DNA of 46,595 nt from Gonium pectorale (Eukaryota > Chlorophyta > Chlorophyceae > Chlamydomonadales > Volvocaceae): assembly GCA_001584585.1 (NCBI GenBank), contig LSYV01000013.1:1970736-2017330 (forward strand), in the 5' to 3' direction. A model generated the notes under the pieces. It did not search any database. It saw only the letters and a program-made list of their open reading frames with translations, and was not told where the DNA came from. Each line of letters opens with the position of its first letter. Within the stretch, counting starts at the first letter, position 1. The position numbers and the translations under genes are program-made. Of the stretch, positions 1 through 12,100 are shown in pieces.

Positions 1-50
1 CTGCCTCCGGGGGCACCCTCACCAAAGCCTCCCACCTTCCCCGTCCTCAG

Positions 51-1862
51 GCCGAGTTCGTGGCCGGCGCCCCCGCCAACGTGGCCGCGACCATCACGCC
101 CCAGCACATGCTCATGAACCGCAACTCGCTCTTCGTGGGCGGGCTGCGGCCGCACAACTACTGCCTGCCCATTCTCAAGCGGGAAAAGCACCGTGAGTCG
201 GCACCAGCGCTCGGGGTTGAAAGGGGGGAGGGGGGAGGGGGAGGGGGGAGGGGGAAGAGAGGCAGGGGGAGGGTTCGGGCGAGCTTGGGCCGTGCGACCC
301 TTCCCGCCCTCTCAACACGCATCCCGGCAATGTGTCCGGATGGGTGCGCTGCGCCCACCCTGTTGCCAGCACCCTGCGATTTGAGGTGCTGCAACGCCCT
401 TTCCCAATCGACCTTCGTCGTCCCGCAAAACGAGAATTCGAGAATGCTGCAGTGTGCCGCAAGCGCATTGAACTCACCGCGCTCTGCTTGCTACCACCCT
501 CCCCCCACCTCCTGCAGGTGAGGCGGTGATGGCCGCTGCCACCAGCGGCAGCCCCAAGTTCTTCCTGGGCACCGACTCGGCGCCGCACCCAAAGCACGCC
601 AAGGTGCGGATGCGCCGACAGCGTCTGCCGCGCCCAGGCAGTTTCGCCCTTCGTCCCAGTAGTATTGCAGCGGCTCTCAGTCCATGGAGCCGCCCCAGGC
701 ATGCGTGTGCCTGGCCGTCCCGTCCCCCCCGGGCACTGCCATGAGCCTGCGCGGCTGTCGGCGCCCCCCCGTCCCGCCTGCACCCGTCTTTCGCCCATTC
801 CCTCCCTCTTGTGCCCTGCCCGCCCCGGCCCCCCCCCCCCTGATCCTTTCTGCCTTCCCGTCGCCCCACCTCGCCCCCACACATCGCCTGCTCACGCACA
901 CGCACATGCACACACACATATGCCACACGCCGTACTCCCCATCACCATCGATGCTCACTTCACACAGCTTGATCCGCACCGTCTGCGCTGACCACCCCGT
1001 GTCCATTGGCACGCCATCCTTGGCTGCGGGTGGGTAACGCTTGCCCCCTCGCTCTACGTGCCGAATGGTGCTGGTGCCCAGCCCGTTACGATTCGCGCCC
1101 TTCTCCTCAAACCCCTATTCCCCCCACGTGCCGCCGTGCGCGCGCCGCAGGAGTCGGCTTGCGGCTGCGCGGGCATGTTCAGCGCCCCCGTGGCGATGGG
1201 CATCTACGCCACCGCCTTTGAGCAGGCGGGCGCGCTGGACAAGCTGGAGGGCTTCGCCAGGTGGGCCGGGGCCGGCTGGTGTGCTGGGGTCGGGGCTGGG
1301 GCGTGCGTCGGCGTTGTAGTCGGGCCGGGTCTGAATTGAAGTGGACACGAGCATCTCAGGCGCGCCTGTAAGGTTGGGTGTGGAACGTGGGCGTGGGTTG
1401 GGACCACCCGTGCAGCGCCTGCGGCCTCTAGTCGCCAGGTGTCGGCCGTAGCGGCGGTGGCAGGGGCTTCACGCGCTATTTGCTGAGCAGGTGCCCTTAC
1501 GCTTGCTCCTGGCCCCCTCCCCTTGCACCACTGCCTCGCCTGGCAGCTCCCGCCGAACCCCGGCTTTCACGGCATCTAACCACCCGCCGCCAAGGCGCAA
1601 TAAGCACATGGCTCCCACAACTCACCTCACTTTACTCTTGCACCGTAAACCCTGTGACCCCCACCCCAACCCCTCGCCCCTTCCCTCCCCTCCCCGTACA
1701 CACAGCTTCCACGGCCCCGACTTCTACGGCCTGCCGCGCAACACCGGCAGCCTCACGCTGGTTCGCCGGCCGCAGCGCGTCCCCGCCAGCTACGCGTTCG
1801 GGGACAGCGAGGTGGTGCCCATGTGGGCGGGCCTGGAGGTGCCGTGGAGCGTGGCCGAGTGA
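51..1862 (+). CDS. Dihydroorotase, type II (PyrC/URA4-like), 3' part of gene
   Basis: Catalyses reversible cyclisation of N-carbamoyl-aspartate to dihydroorotate, the third step of pyrimidine synthesis. Four exons are visible: 51-192, 518-603, 1151-1260 and 1706-1862 (TGA stop). The phases close exactly and give the last 164 residues; the 5' exons lie left of the window, and 1-50 is intron ending in CAG. Recognisable family blocks in order: [38 protein letters not shown] (Asp of GTDSAPH is the catalytic base in the family), CGCAG-FSAP, and FYGLPRN near the end. These match bacterial PyrC (about 350 residues) rather than the CAD-type enzyme. The C-terminus ends in WSVAE, much like the WSV ending of E. 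coli PyrC as I recall it. Location cannot be judged without the N-terminus; plant homologues are organellar. Confidence 0.95.
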
Positions 1863-2416
1863 GCGCGGTGGGGCAGCCGAGGGGGGAGCCGAGGGGGGGT
1901 ATCCGAGGGGGAGCCGAAGGGGGGGAGCGCTCTCCGACAGACAGCAGACGGAGACGGGGCAGATGTGGGGGCAGATGGTGTTACACGGGGCAGGGAGTGG
2001 CTTGGTGCGAGCCGACGCGTTGCACGACGGGGAGCCTGTCTGGGATGGGACCGGGGTAGCGTCGCCGGGTGAAGGGGGAGCGGTCTTGGGCGAAGATGAG
2101 GCGATTGAATCTTGCGGCCATTCAGTGCCGGAGGGTGGGTGGGTGGCGGTCATGGGTGGCGGAGGGAGGAGGGTGCGGGGCAGGCGGACTGAAGAACCTT
2201 TACGCGAGCAGGCGGCTTGCGGAGACGCTGGCAGGCTGGGAGGTGGGTCTGGCGAGTACAGTGAGGGCGCCAGCGGCACCGTGTGGACTGAAACCGAAAG
2301 GGTTTGTACTCTCCTCGGTCTTGCGCTTTGTGGAGAGGAGGGATGTGCCCTTACGGGTAGCTTTCCCCCACCCGGCGGCACAACCGAGGGGCCGTCCGCA
2401 TGCTCCGTCCGCACTA

Positions 2417-2421
2417 TGTAA
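2417..2421 (+). terminator. TGTAA polyadenylation signal for dihydroorotase
   Basis: TGTAA is the usual algal (Chlamydomonas) poly(A) signal. This copy lies about 555 bases after the stop codon, a normal 3' UTR length for the group, and no gene starts in between. Confidence 0.5.
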
Positions 2422-3527
2422 GGTTTAAAGGCGGCGGGGTGTTGAGGCTTGAGGGACGTTCCCATGCGCAGCTATGCAACAATAGAGCGATCAGCTGCTA
2501 ACAAGGGGGGGGTGGCTCGCGGGCAGCTGGGTCCAGCCAGAACAGCGGGCGCCTTCAGTATGACGGGTTGGCTGGTAAAGAGCGGATATTGCGCCATTGC
2601 CGGCTTCACGTCAGCTGCACCGGAGCGCCCCTCAGCTCAGGCCTCGTCTACACATGCCCATGCTGACCCGGCGCTTTGCTACCAACAGGAAGCAGCGCGT
2701 TTGGGTCCCATGAGGTAAGAGAAACGACACGGCCTCCACCAGGCCGTGCCAGGGAAAAGCAATACGGACAGTGGCTGCACGCTACACGAGTGGCCGTGCA
2801 TGCACAGCTTGCAAACCATGCCCAACCCGGGTAACGGCGTTGGGAGGACATGAGCCAACAGGACATGAGTCCGGGCCATGTGCTCCCGGCGCACGGAGGC
2901 CAGCGCCTCCCATCCTAGAACTCGATGCGCCGCAGGCCAGACTGCCCCGCAATGTCGGGCGCACTGCCAAAAAACAAGGAACGCACATTCACCTATTTGC
3001 CGCCTACTTAAATCGGCACCGCCAACGGTGGGCATTACCTCGCCCGGCACCGAGTGCCCCATCGTTGACCCTAACAAACAACATCTCACCTATGTTGATA
3101 AGCCAAGCACCCAACCAGAGGTGCGCCGCCACCTCCCTCTCCTAGCAATCCGCCACCGGCGCATCAGCCGCCGGCTCCTCACCCCATGCTCCAATAGCTG
3201 CTCCGCTATAGCGCGACACCGGAGCGTCCGGCGTGCGCCAAGACCACCCACCCCTGGGGGCGATAACGCTGGTGGCGGCCGCAGCCCGCAGCGCCCCGTG
3301 TCAGCACCGCAATCGCGTCCAGAGGTCCAACCCCCCCTACCTGCCTCCTACACGCGAAAGCCAACGCCGCAGACGTCGCCGGGCAGCGCCTGTGCCTCTA
3401 GCAGACCCCACGCCAGGAGCCGCGCCAGGTGGTAAGACCTTGGCTGCCGCCGGGGCCCGACACCACACCGTACTGCAGCGCGTACAGTACACCGCATACA
3501 ACCGTCCGCCAGCCGTACTGCTGCGCA
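2422..3527. other. Intergenic / convergent 3' ends of dihydroorotase and NDUFA9 homologue
   Basis: No convincing exon on either strand. It lies between two converging genes and should hold the 3' UTR of the minus-strand NDUFA9 gene. I did not find the reverse complement of TGTAA here, so that 3' end is unplaced. Short open frames in the stretch have no family resemblance and no splice logic. Confidence 0.5.
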
Positions 3528-6500
3528 TCATTGCTTGATGTTGTAGTACTTCCGGACCGACTCGGGCACGTCCTTGGCCACCGTGGCCATGTCGCCCCAC
3601 CTGGTGGGATGGGGGCAGAGCGGGTGGTCGGGGCCCAAGCGATGGCGTGAGGTAGCTGGGCAGGGAAGGTGGCGGTGAGATGCGTGGCCGGCCGGTGGTG
3701 GTTGGGTGAGCAGATGTAGAGTGCGGTGTTAGCTTGAGCCCACCTGCTAGGCCCCCAAAGCGCCGGGGAGCCCCCAAGATGCTGGCCAGGGCGGTCATGA
3801 ACTACTCGTACCTTCCACAAGTGAGGAAGGTAAAATACCTTCCACAGGTGAGTAAGGTACAATGCCTTTCACACAGTGAGGAAGATGATGACGATGACAA
3901 TGCTGTGCGGACTCGACGACGGCGCCGCGGGTCGGGACACGGCCCCAATCGGCGCCCCACAACGAGGCCGTGACATGCGCGAGCCGCAGCCGGCGCGAGC
4001 GCCCAACATGCGCGTGCGAGTCGTTGCTATGGCACCGTTATTGACAGCAGCCGCGAAGCAAAACGCGGCGACTGTTCAGTACGATGCAAAGAACCTGCGG
4101 CCCTGGCGCCATGCTGATTGCCGACTGCTTCGCCGACTGTCAACAGATGCGTCAGCCGTCGAAGGCATCCGCCTGCATCCATCACAGCGTTGCGGATGCG
4201 CGCGCCACGAAACCCCCGTCCCCTCGGACACCTCGCACCTGTAGCCTCCCACGCGCATGTGGCGCACGGGCTCGATGGGCATCCCGTCCGTGACCTTCTG
4301 CGGGGTCACCTCCAGCTCCGCGTACCCCAGCGCGCCGGGCGGCACCACCTTGTGGCGTAGGCACTCCTCCACGTAGTCGTCGGTGGCCAGTGGCGAGGTC
4401 ATGGGCAGGCCGGGGAACTGCGGGGTTGAGGAGTGTGGAGGCGGGGTGGGCCGGCACGTGAGAGCGGGTCTTAGATCAGGCAGCGCAGGGGGGTATCTCC
4501 TACATACCCGGCCTCAGGTTCCGGACCAGTAGCATATAAAGGCGGCTACTCGAGTCAAGTGAGGCGGTAGTAGAGGGGCGCCCAACTCATTTGCTGGATA
4601 GCCGCTGCGCTCAGCGGATCTGGCTTTATTGGTGCCAAGATGTCTCACGTGACGACGCAAGGTCCGCTGAGCGCAGTGGCGTGCACCCCCCACATCGTCC
4701 ATTACCCCGCTCGGAGCCCCCTCGCCGTTCGCCGCTGGCCCGGTCCCTTCCGCCTGTCCTTGCCCGCGAAGCCATCCTCCCATCCCGCCGCCGAGCCGCA
4801 GGCTCACCATCTTCCGGACCATATCCATGGGCTTGTACATGGCCTTGACGGCCCAGGCGGGCATGTGCACCGTGTCGTCGCGGTGGATGCGGAGCGTCTT
4901 CAGGAGCAGGTCATACATCTCGCGGATGCTGAAGTACGGGGATTAGGGGGTGGAGGGCGCGATCGCGTCAAGGAAGTGCGCGGCCAGGCCAGGGTGAAAG
5001 GGGTAATGGATGGGCAGGCAGGGGCACCTTCGCGCCGGGGAACAAGATGAGCGAGCCGATTGTGCCGGCACTTTGCCGGTCACGGCGGCATGATGCGCCC
5101 ACAGATGGCGCCATTCCCTGTCAACCCGCCGCGGTGCCTCGGTTGGCCGGTAGGGGGCGGCAAATGGTTGATCAGCATGGGGCCGTTTGGCGCCCCCCAG
5201 ACCGGCGCTCCCGTTCCAGGAGGTGAGGACACGAAAACCTGCTGCTACAGCAAGCGTGCGGCGACTGTAGATGTGTTGTCGCACGGCATAATACGTCCCA
5301 GCCGGCGGCTCCTCCATAACTTGTGCTCTCGCAAACAAAAGGCACCCCACCGCGTTCGCGTTCCCTGGCCGCCGTTCGCAAGCGGACTCAATGACCAACG
5401 GGGCGCCGCCGTAAAAAGCACAACGTTTTGTCGGACCCTCTTCATCCCAAGCCCTGGAGTCCCCGCCCCGTCCCAGCCCCGTGAGCCACGCCTGGCCGGT
5501 TCCACCCGCCCCGCCCCGTCTCTGCCAGCCCGCTCCGCATAGTCACCCTCGCATCAGGACATCCAGCCCCCCCTCTCTCCCTCCCTCCCCTCCCTGCTTT
5601 GCTCACGTGAGCACCTCCGGGCCGCCCAGGTAGTAGGTCTTCCCCGCCGTCTCCGGCTTCCGCAGCGCAGAGGCCACCGCCTCAGCCACGTCGAGCACGT
5701 ACGTGGGCTGCGGGGATGGGGGAGGGCGGGCGCGCGGGCAGGGCGGGGCGTTTCAACGCATCGACGGTGTGGGGCCATCCGCAGGGACACAGGCAGAAAT
5801 CCGCGAGTAGCAGAGAGCCGGCGTGATGCGAGGGCAGGCCACCGTTACAGTCATGCCCCGTACGTGCGTGGGTTCATGGTGGGGTTCGGCGCGGGGAACG
5901 ACGATGCGCGGGGGGAGCTCAGCGGGTGGTTTGCGCTGGGCCGTGGACAAGCCGTGAAGGGCGTGCAGACAGTGGCGCACCGGACGGGGTGTCATGCTTG
6001 ATGGGCAGACGGGCGGGGCGTCGAGGGCGTGTGGGCAAGGTTGCGGGGAGCTGCATCAGCTAGAGGGTAGGCCCCTTACAGCCAAGACCACGGGGGGGGG
6101 GGGCGACATCGCAGCCGCGACCAGCCACCACACGCCCAGGACGGGGGTATACTGTATGCCGCGACAAAGGCCGCCAAGGCCGCCAACGGATGGCTCACAC
6201 GCCCCAGCTGCCTGCACGCCCGCCGCTGCTCGTAACCCTCGTCCACACACACCTGGATCTTGTTCCGCCCCTCCTCCACCACGGGCGCAAAGACGGTAAG
6301 CGTGAGCTGGTAGATGAGGTAGTTGTAGAAGTGGTCCTCGATGCCCACAATGTCAGCGGGCCTGAGCGAGGAAGTCAAGGCGGCGGGCAGGGAGCGGGAG
6401 TGGTCAGCACAACAGCAACCAGCATGCCCCTGATGACACCTTTGGGTGGGAAGGGAGGCCACGGCGGCAGGGGATGTTGGGCCTGCAACGGGTCACGGAT

Positions 6501-8708
6501 TGCGCGGGAGACCGCGTCCCCCGCCACAGCGCTCTCCAGCACAGCGTGGCCCGCGTGCGGCCCTCCCGACTCCCTGGTAATGAGCACCGTCTTAAGAGGC
6601 AATCTCGCACGCGGGCATGTGTGCCTGTCCATCTCCACTCTGCTCTCCCTCGGGCCTCGCCGCGCAGCCCAGTGGCTACAACGCCCCGCCCTCCGCCAGA
6701 ACACCCTTATCCGCACGTTTCCCCACAAGGGCGAAAAGGGTTTCCGTGTATCACATCCACCCCGCACTTCTATGCCCCACACTGCATGCAAAAAGGTGTT
6801 GTCGACTGCGCTTTCCAGATCATATTGCTCCACGCCGCGCTCTTCAGTGCGCCACGGCCCCGCCGCTGTCTCCTGTCCCGTCCTCATCTCCTGGCGGCTG
6901 CCAGTAAGAATGCATCGCCCCGGCTTGCCCGCCGCATCCCCTCCCCTTCCGCGCGCCGTGCCCTCATTATGTCCCCGGCGACACCCTTATCCTCCTTATC
7001 TTTCTCCCTTACTACACCAAGACCTCCACAAGCTCTTCTGTTTCGTTTCCGGTGTCTGCGACGCAACCCGTTTCCCTTCTTCACTACCCCGTTATCGTGG
7101 CCCGTGAGCGCGCGTTCATGCCCCCGCTTCCATCCCACCTGAAGATGGTGGCGCGTGGGAAGGCCTCCAGCACGGCCTGGTCGCCCAGCGCCTTTGTGCG
7201 CATGCGCTTGGAGGCGTGCTCCGGATCCGCGCCCATGTCGCTGAAGTGCACCAGCCGGTCCACGTGCCCCGACTCGGCAGCAATCCTGGAGAGGGGTTGG
7301 GTCCGGTTCCGGGCAGGTCAGGGGCGGAGGGTTTTGAGCGGTGGCGGGGCGGATGAAGGGCAGGGCTCCATGCCGGCATGCAGCCAACTGCGCTCCCACT
7401 GGGTGCGGGGACATTCCGGAGGCTGCCCATTGGGCGTGAGTCCGCGGGTCTGCCATGCCAGGACCGAGGGCCTGCTGGGGCCTGCCAGGCCATGCGGAGC
7501 ACTGTGGTGCGAGGCAGGCCCCGCAGGCAGGCGCAGCTGGGCTTTGCTGCTCTCGCCGCGTGCAACTCCGCCCAACCTCCACCGCGCGATCGCGGAGCGT
7601 CCTCCTCCTCCTCCTCCTCCTCCTGGCGTTGTACCCAGCCGCCGCCGAGAGCCGCCACATACTCCTCACCAGGATGGACCCAACCCGCGTGCACAGTCCA
7701 TGGGTGGGGACACTGAAGCACCCAGACCCGAGCCGCTGGGCACGCCAAGCCGCAAAGGACCTGGTGGTGAGCCTCATGCCTCCCCCAGCATAAAGGCTCT
7801 ACGGACGGGCGACTGGAGCTTAACATCCACGTGACTCCGTCATGGGGTGACTGTAAGCCATCGCTGTAGATACAATTATTACCTGTAACCGATGCCGCGC
7901 CCGTTTATGCGGGGCCCGCCCCAGGGTCCCGCCGAGCCGGCGGACTGACCGGGTACCCTTAACCCCTGTCATGGACCCCCCTGAACCCCCAAGAATGGGG
8001 GCTTGCCACCGATACTGACATCATTGCTGCATATCTCCGTAGCACTGCCACCATGGAAGCACCCGGAGGAGGGGGCTCACTTTGCCAGACGCTTGGGGAA
8101 GTCGATGTGCACGTCCTCAAAGCTCCAGTTCATGGTTTGCAGCCGCATGCCGACGCAGTTCACGATGACGTTGGAGCGGCTGATTGCCCGCTTGATCTGC
8201 TCGTCGTCGCGGATGTCCAGCTCAGGCAAGAGGACAATCTGCGTGCATCATGCCGACCAGGGTCAGCGGGTGCCCCACCGCGACCCCCGAACGCGAGGGA
8301 GCTCTAAGTGCTTCTCCAACAGTCGTCCCCACCTGGCCCAGGTCGCCCATCTGCTTCAGGTGCATCGCCTCGTTATCCGTGCTCCGGAACGGACACACCA
8401 CTTGCGACCCGCGCCTGGCGAGCTCGTTCACGATGTAGGAGCCCACAAAGCCGTTGGCACCGAAGACGGTGGCCACCATCCCGCTCACCTGCGGCCCCAA
8501 GCCACCCCATGAGCGCGCGCTGATGGGCCATCCAGCCCGAGCAGCAACCGCTTACCGAAGACCGGCCGCCAGGTCCCTGCTTCTGGGCAGTCATGATGCT
8601 GCTATACTCGCGGTTGGAGGTGGCAGCGACAAGGCGCAGACCTGCGAGCAAGGGAACACCCCACCTTGCCCCAAACCGCTCTGCCAGCGCAAGCTGAAGA
8701 TGCTGCAT
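3528..8708 (-). CDS. NUOA9: NADH:ubiquinone oxidoreductase 39-kDa accessory subunit (NDUFA9 homologue)
   Basis: Accessory subunit of mitochondrial complex I: an atypical short-chain dehydrogenase fold that binds NADPH at the junction of matrix and membrane arms. Nine minus-strand exons: 8556-8708, 8333-8488, 8081-8238, 7139-7285, 6253-6361, 5607-5707, 4808-4928, 4239-4417, 3528-3600. All phases close, giving 398 residues, the usual family length. The start at 8708 gives an N-terminus that looks like a mitochondrial presequence (Arg, Ala, Leu, few acids). The nucleotide-binding loop G61-x-x-G64-x-x-G67 sits in [12 protein letters not shown]. Further family blocks: [57 protein letters not shown] and a C-terminal tail ending YYNIKQ. 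It diverges from PF6 across 436 bp. Introns hold several small repeats but no other gene that I can see. Confidence 0.95.
3809..3888. repeat. 27-bp tandem repeat, three copies
   Basis: Three consecutive units (3809-3835, 3836-3862, 3863 to about 3888) begin TACCTTCCACA or a variant and end in AAGGTA. The third copy has diverged. They lie in the last intron of the NDUFA9 homologue. Confidence 0.8.
4601..4680 (+). repeat. Short inverted repeat with 19-bp arms
   Basis: Arms 4601-4619 and 4662-4680 are reverse complements apart from two positions; the core is CTGCGCTCAGCGGA. Both differences would be G-U pairs in RNA read from the plus strand but A-C mismatches in the NDUFA9 pre-mRNA. The loop is 42 bases. 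It lies inside an NDUFA9 intron. Confidence 0.7.
7600..7623. repeat. (TCC)8 microsatellite
   Basis: Perfect trinucleotide run within the fourth-to-third exon intron of the NDUFA9 homologue. It reads as poly-Glu on the minus strand but lies outside the coding exons. Confidence 0.9.
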
Positions 8709-9144
8709 TCAGCCGGGCAGCTGCACCATGCTGCTGGCTTGACCAACTCGCTCAGGGCCAGCCGCTCCCACCTGCTAGCCGCGCCAGCGCCGAGCCGGCC
8801 GCATTCCGCGCTAGCACAGGCAGCATCCTGCTGTCCTGCGCCTAGGTCTGTTGCTCTCCCACTCCGCGCTGTGCTTTCACGCCTGCCGGTCCGCAGTTGC
8901 GCCCTCTTTTAACGCCGCAAGAGTCCTTGCCACGCGGCATGCACACGCTGTAAAACATTTGGCTCAACAGGGCTCTGTGTGGAGCTGAGGTACGGCAAAC
9001 AGCACTGTTGACCCTGTAAGGACATAGGGAATGGCATTGAGATTAAGCATCTGTAGTGATATTTTTCACATGGGGAGGACAAGAATTAGAAGACAATCGA
9101 CAAGAAAATGAACTTTCGCTACCTAGCATAGTCGCGTCACGACA
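8709..9144. promoter_or_regulatory. Shared divergent promoter region, NDUFA9 homologue / PF6
   Basis: The 436 bases separate the two start codons and must hold both 5' UTRs and core promoters unless upstream non-coding exons exist. The part from about 8930 to 9130 is clearly richer in A and T than anything nearby. I could not identify a TATA box or a defined motif with confidence. Confidence 0.6.
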
Positions 9145-12100
9145 ATGCCGCCAAAGGCAAAGAAGCCAGAGGCACCGCCTCCACCGCCTCCGGAGCCCAG
9201 CCCCGATGACGCGGTAGGCCGCGCATTGATGGTCTTAGAGGAGTCGAGACGCAACGGGCCTCGCTCATCATTAAGCTTATTACTATGTCGCATGGAACGG
9301 AGCAGCGTTTATGGACATTGTGCATGGCACCCCTGGCCCACGCCGTCCACGGTCATGCCCCACATACCCCAAGGTCAGTGTATTGAAACCCCCCGCGGCG
9401 TGTATGTGCACCCCCAACAGGTGCCTCTGGACATCAAGGAGCTCACGGAATGCCCGTTCCCCGTGACGTGGAAGCCGGTCGTCAGCATCGTGGAGTTTGC
9501 CCCGGGCACAGAGCCCAAGGGCATTCATGCAACGCTGACCCGCAAAGGGCTGGCGCGGCACATCTCGCTGCTGGATGCGGTGCTCCGTCTGGATGCGACT
9601 ACGCCGCTGGGACATGAGGCCAGGGCCGTGTTGGAGGCCCACCTTACTGCGGGGCAGGGCCCGGAAACATGCACGTGAGTCGGCAGCGCATGTCGATGTG
9701 TTGACGCCTTCAGCAGCAGCTCCGGCAAACACCCCATGTCTCTGTTCATGGCACACCGGTGTGGTAGCCCGCGCGCCTCTCGACGTTGCCCCTTAGCCCC
9801 AACATCGGCGACGCCCTCCGCCACGGTCTTTTGGCCTCATCTCCGAAACCCCGCGTCCCGCAGGTTTGGCCCCGACGTCTGCTCTAAATTGCTGGCACAG
9901 CGGTTTGCCCGCGACCAGGTGGCGGACTGGCGCGTGGAGCTGCACCGGCGCCGCACGCAGCTTCAGGCGGCACAGGAGGAGGTGCAGGTGGGCCCTGCAA
10001 TCCCGTCCTTGGGAGTGCGCAGCGGTCGTGGATTACAGGGCAGCCTGCGCTGGTCGCGGCCGCAGCAGGGGGGGCCGCTCGACCCGGCACGGAAGCGGGC
10101 TGAGGGCGGAAGTGCTGGGCCCCTCTCGGGTGATGCTTGCTGCTGGGCAGGGCGAGGGAGGCATTGAGAGGCGTTGCACGGCATATGGTTGTCAAATGCA
10201 GGCCAGCTGCCTGACCTGGCCAAGGATGCAGCTGCCAAGCTCTCAACGTCACGAATCCGAGGTCATGCTTGCGGCCATTCCTATCCCCTTCCGCTTCCGC
10301 GTCTCCTTCATTACCCCTAACAGCGCGCATCGACACGGCCAGGGGCTCATAGCTTGACTCCTCCGGTGTTACTAGGGGAGTGGGGGCTGTATTCATGATA
10401 TGACGTGCCCGTTGGTCATGCACTCGCTTCCCTCTCCCGGCATTCCCAGGCCGCGGAGGCGGCGCTGGCGTCTGCGCATGAGGCGGTCGCGACGGCCGCG
10501 GAGGCGCTAGCAGCCTACCAGCGCTCCGTGGAGGAGGAGGAGGCGCGACGGCTGGAGGCGATGCAGGAGGAGGGCGAGGACGGGCTGATGCTTCTGCCGC
10601 CCGAGCCCTCCACCCGACCCACCACGCCTCCTGAGCCGGAGACGCCGCAGGAGGAGATTGCGTTGGCGCAAGCCAATGCGCGGGTGGTGGAGGCGGAGGT
10701 CAAGGTCAAAGAGGCCGGTGAGGCGGCAGGCGGGCAGCTGCTCTAGTGTTGGCGGGCAGCTCTACAGTGTTGGTGCGAACGTTGTCTGTCCGGCTGCTTT
10801 GGGGCAGGTCCTTGCACAGCCATCTGCCTCACATGTGCTCTTTTGCGCCAACTCGTCCTCGTTTGCCCTCGACCACCCGCAGCGGAGGGCGTCAGCCGGC
10901 TACTGCACGTTCAGAACGACCCATGGGTCTGCTACCAGACCTACACGCTAAGCGGCTTTAGCCTCTCGCTTGAGTCAGTGCGCCAGGCGCTGACGGCCGG
11001 GGCGCCTCTCCGCGCGGCGGTGTGGGCCAAGGTGGCGCAGCCACCGGCGGCGCCCACCCCCGAGCCAGGGGCCAAGGCGCCGGCTGTTGAGACGCCGCAG
11101 ACGCCGCCGGCCCACCCTCCGCCGCCAGCTTGGTACTCTGACGTCAAGGCGGCGGCGGAAGGTGCCCTGTGGGAGGACGTCATGGCACAGCTGGTGCCGC
11201 TGGAGGTTGAGCTGCCAGCTTACTCGCCGGCGCCGCCGCCAGGTAAGGAATAAATCGTGAAAAGGGACATGCACCCAAATCGAGCGGCATAGTAGCAGTA
11301 CGGTTCATGTACGGTAGCTTGGACTCCAACTTTTCCTGCCTTGCTGCAGTTTGCTAAGGATTTTTGTTGGGAAGATGATCGATCAACGGCCGATGTCTCG
11401 TGCGCCTGCCCTCGTCTCGCGGCCCCAGATGCCGACCCGCCAAAGGGCAAGAAACCAACCTCCGCCGCCAAGTCCGAAAAGGAAGAGAAGGGCAAGGGGA
11501 AGGGCAAGGACAAGGGCAAGGACAAGGAGAAGGACAAGGAGAAGGACAAAGACAAGGAGAAGGAGAAGGACCAGGATAAGGGAGACGCAGCGGCGGCGCC
11601 GCCACCTTCCGAGGACATCCCGGGTTACGACCTGCTGTCCGAGCTGCTGCTGCGCCTCGCGTCCCACGTGCGCACGTACGACGAGTGGCGTGCCACCATC
11701 AAGGTGTACGACAGCAAGCACGTGGGCTCTCAAGCGCCGCCGCCGGCGGAGCCGGCCGTGGAGGGCGGCACGGACGGCGCCGCGCCAGCGGCGCCTGAGG
11801 CTCCCGCGGACGGCGTCGCCGCTGAAGGCGGCGACGGAGAGCCCGGGATTCCGAGCATGGGCTACTACGGGGCGCTGTTGGATGGGGTGCCGCTGGATCG
11901 CGTGAGCGTGCCGCTGGTCTTGCACGCTATGTTAGAGCAGGTGGCTCGCAACCTGGCATCGGAGGAGGCGGGCGAGGACCTGACAGAGGCGGGCCGTGTG
12001 GCGGCGGCGGAGACGGCGGCGCTGTCGGCCCTGGAGGGCGCCCTGGCGCCGCTGGGCCCCGGTCGCCAGACGGCCGTCTTCACGCCGCACCCGGAGCCGT

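Noticed and set aside
1480..2421. 313-codon plus-strand open frame after the dihydroorotase
   Set aside because: It reads through the last dihydroorotase exon in the wrong frame and on into the 3' UTR.
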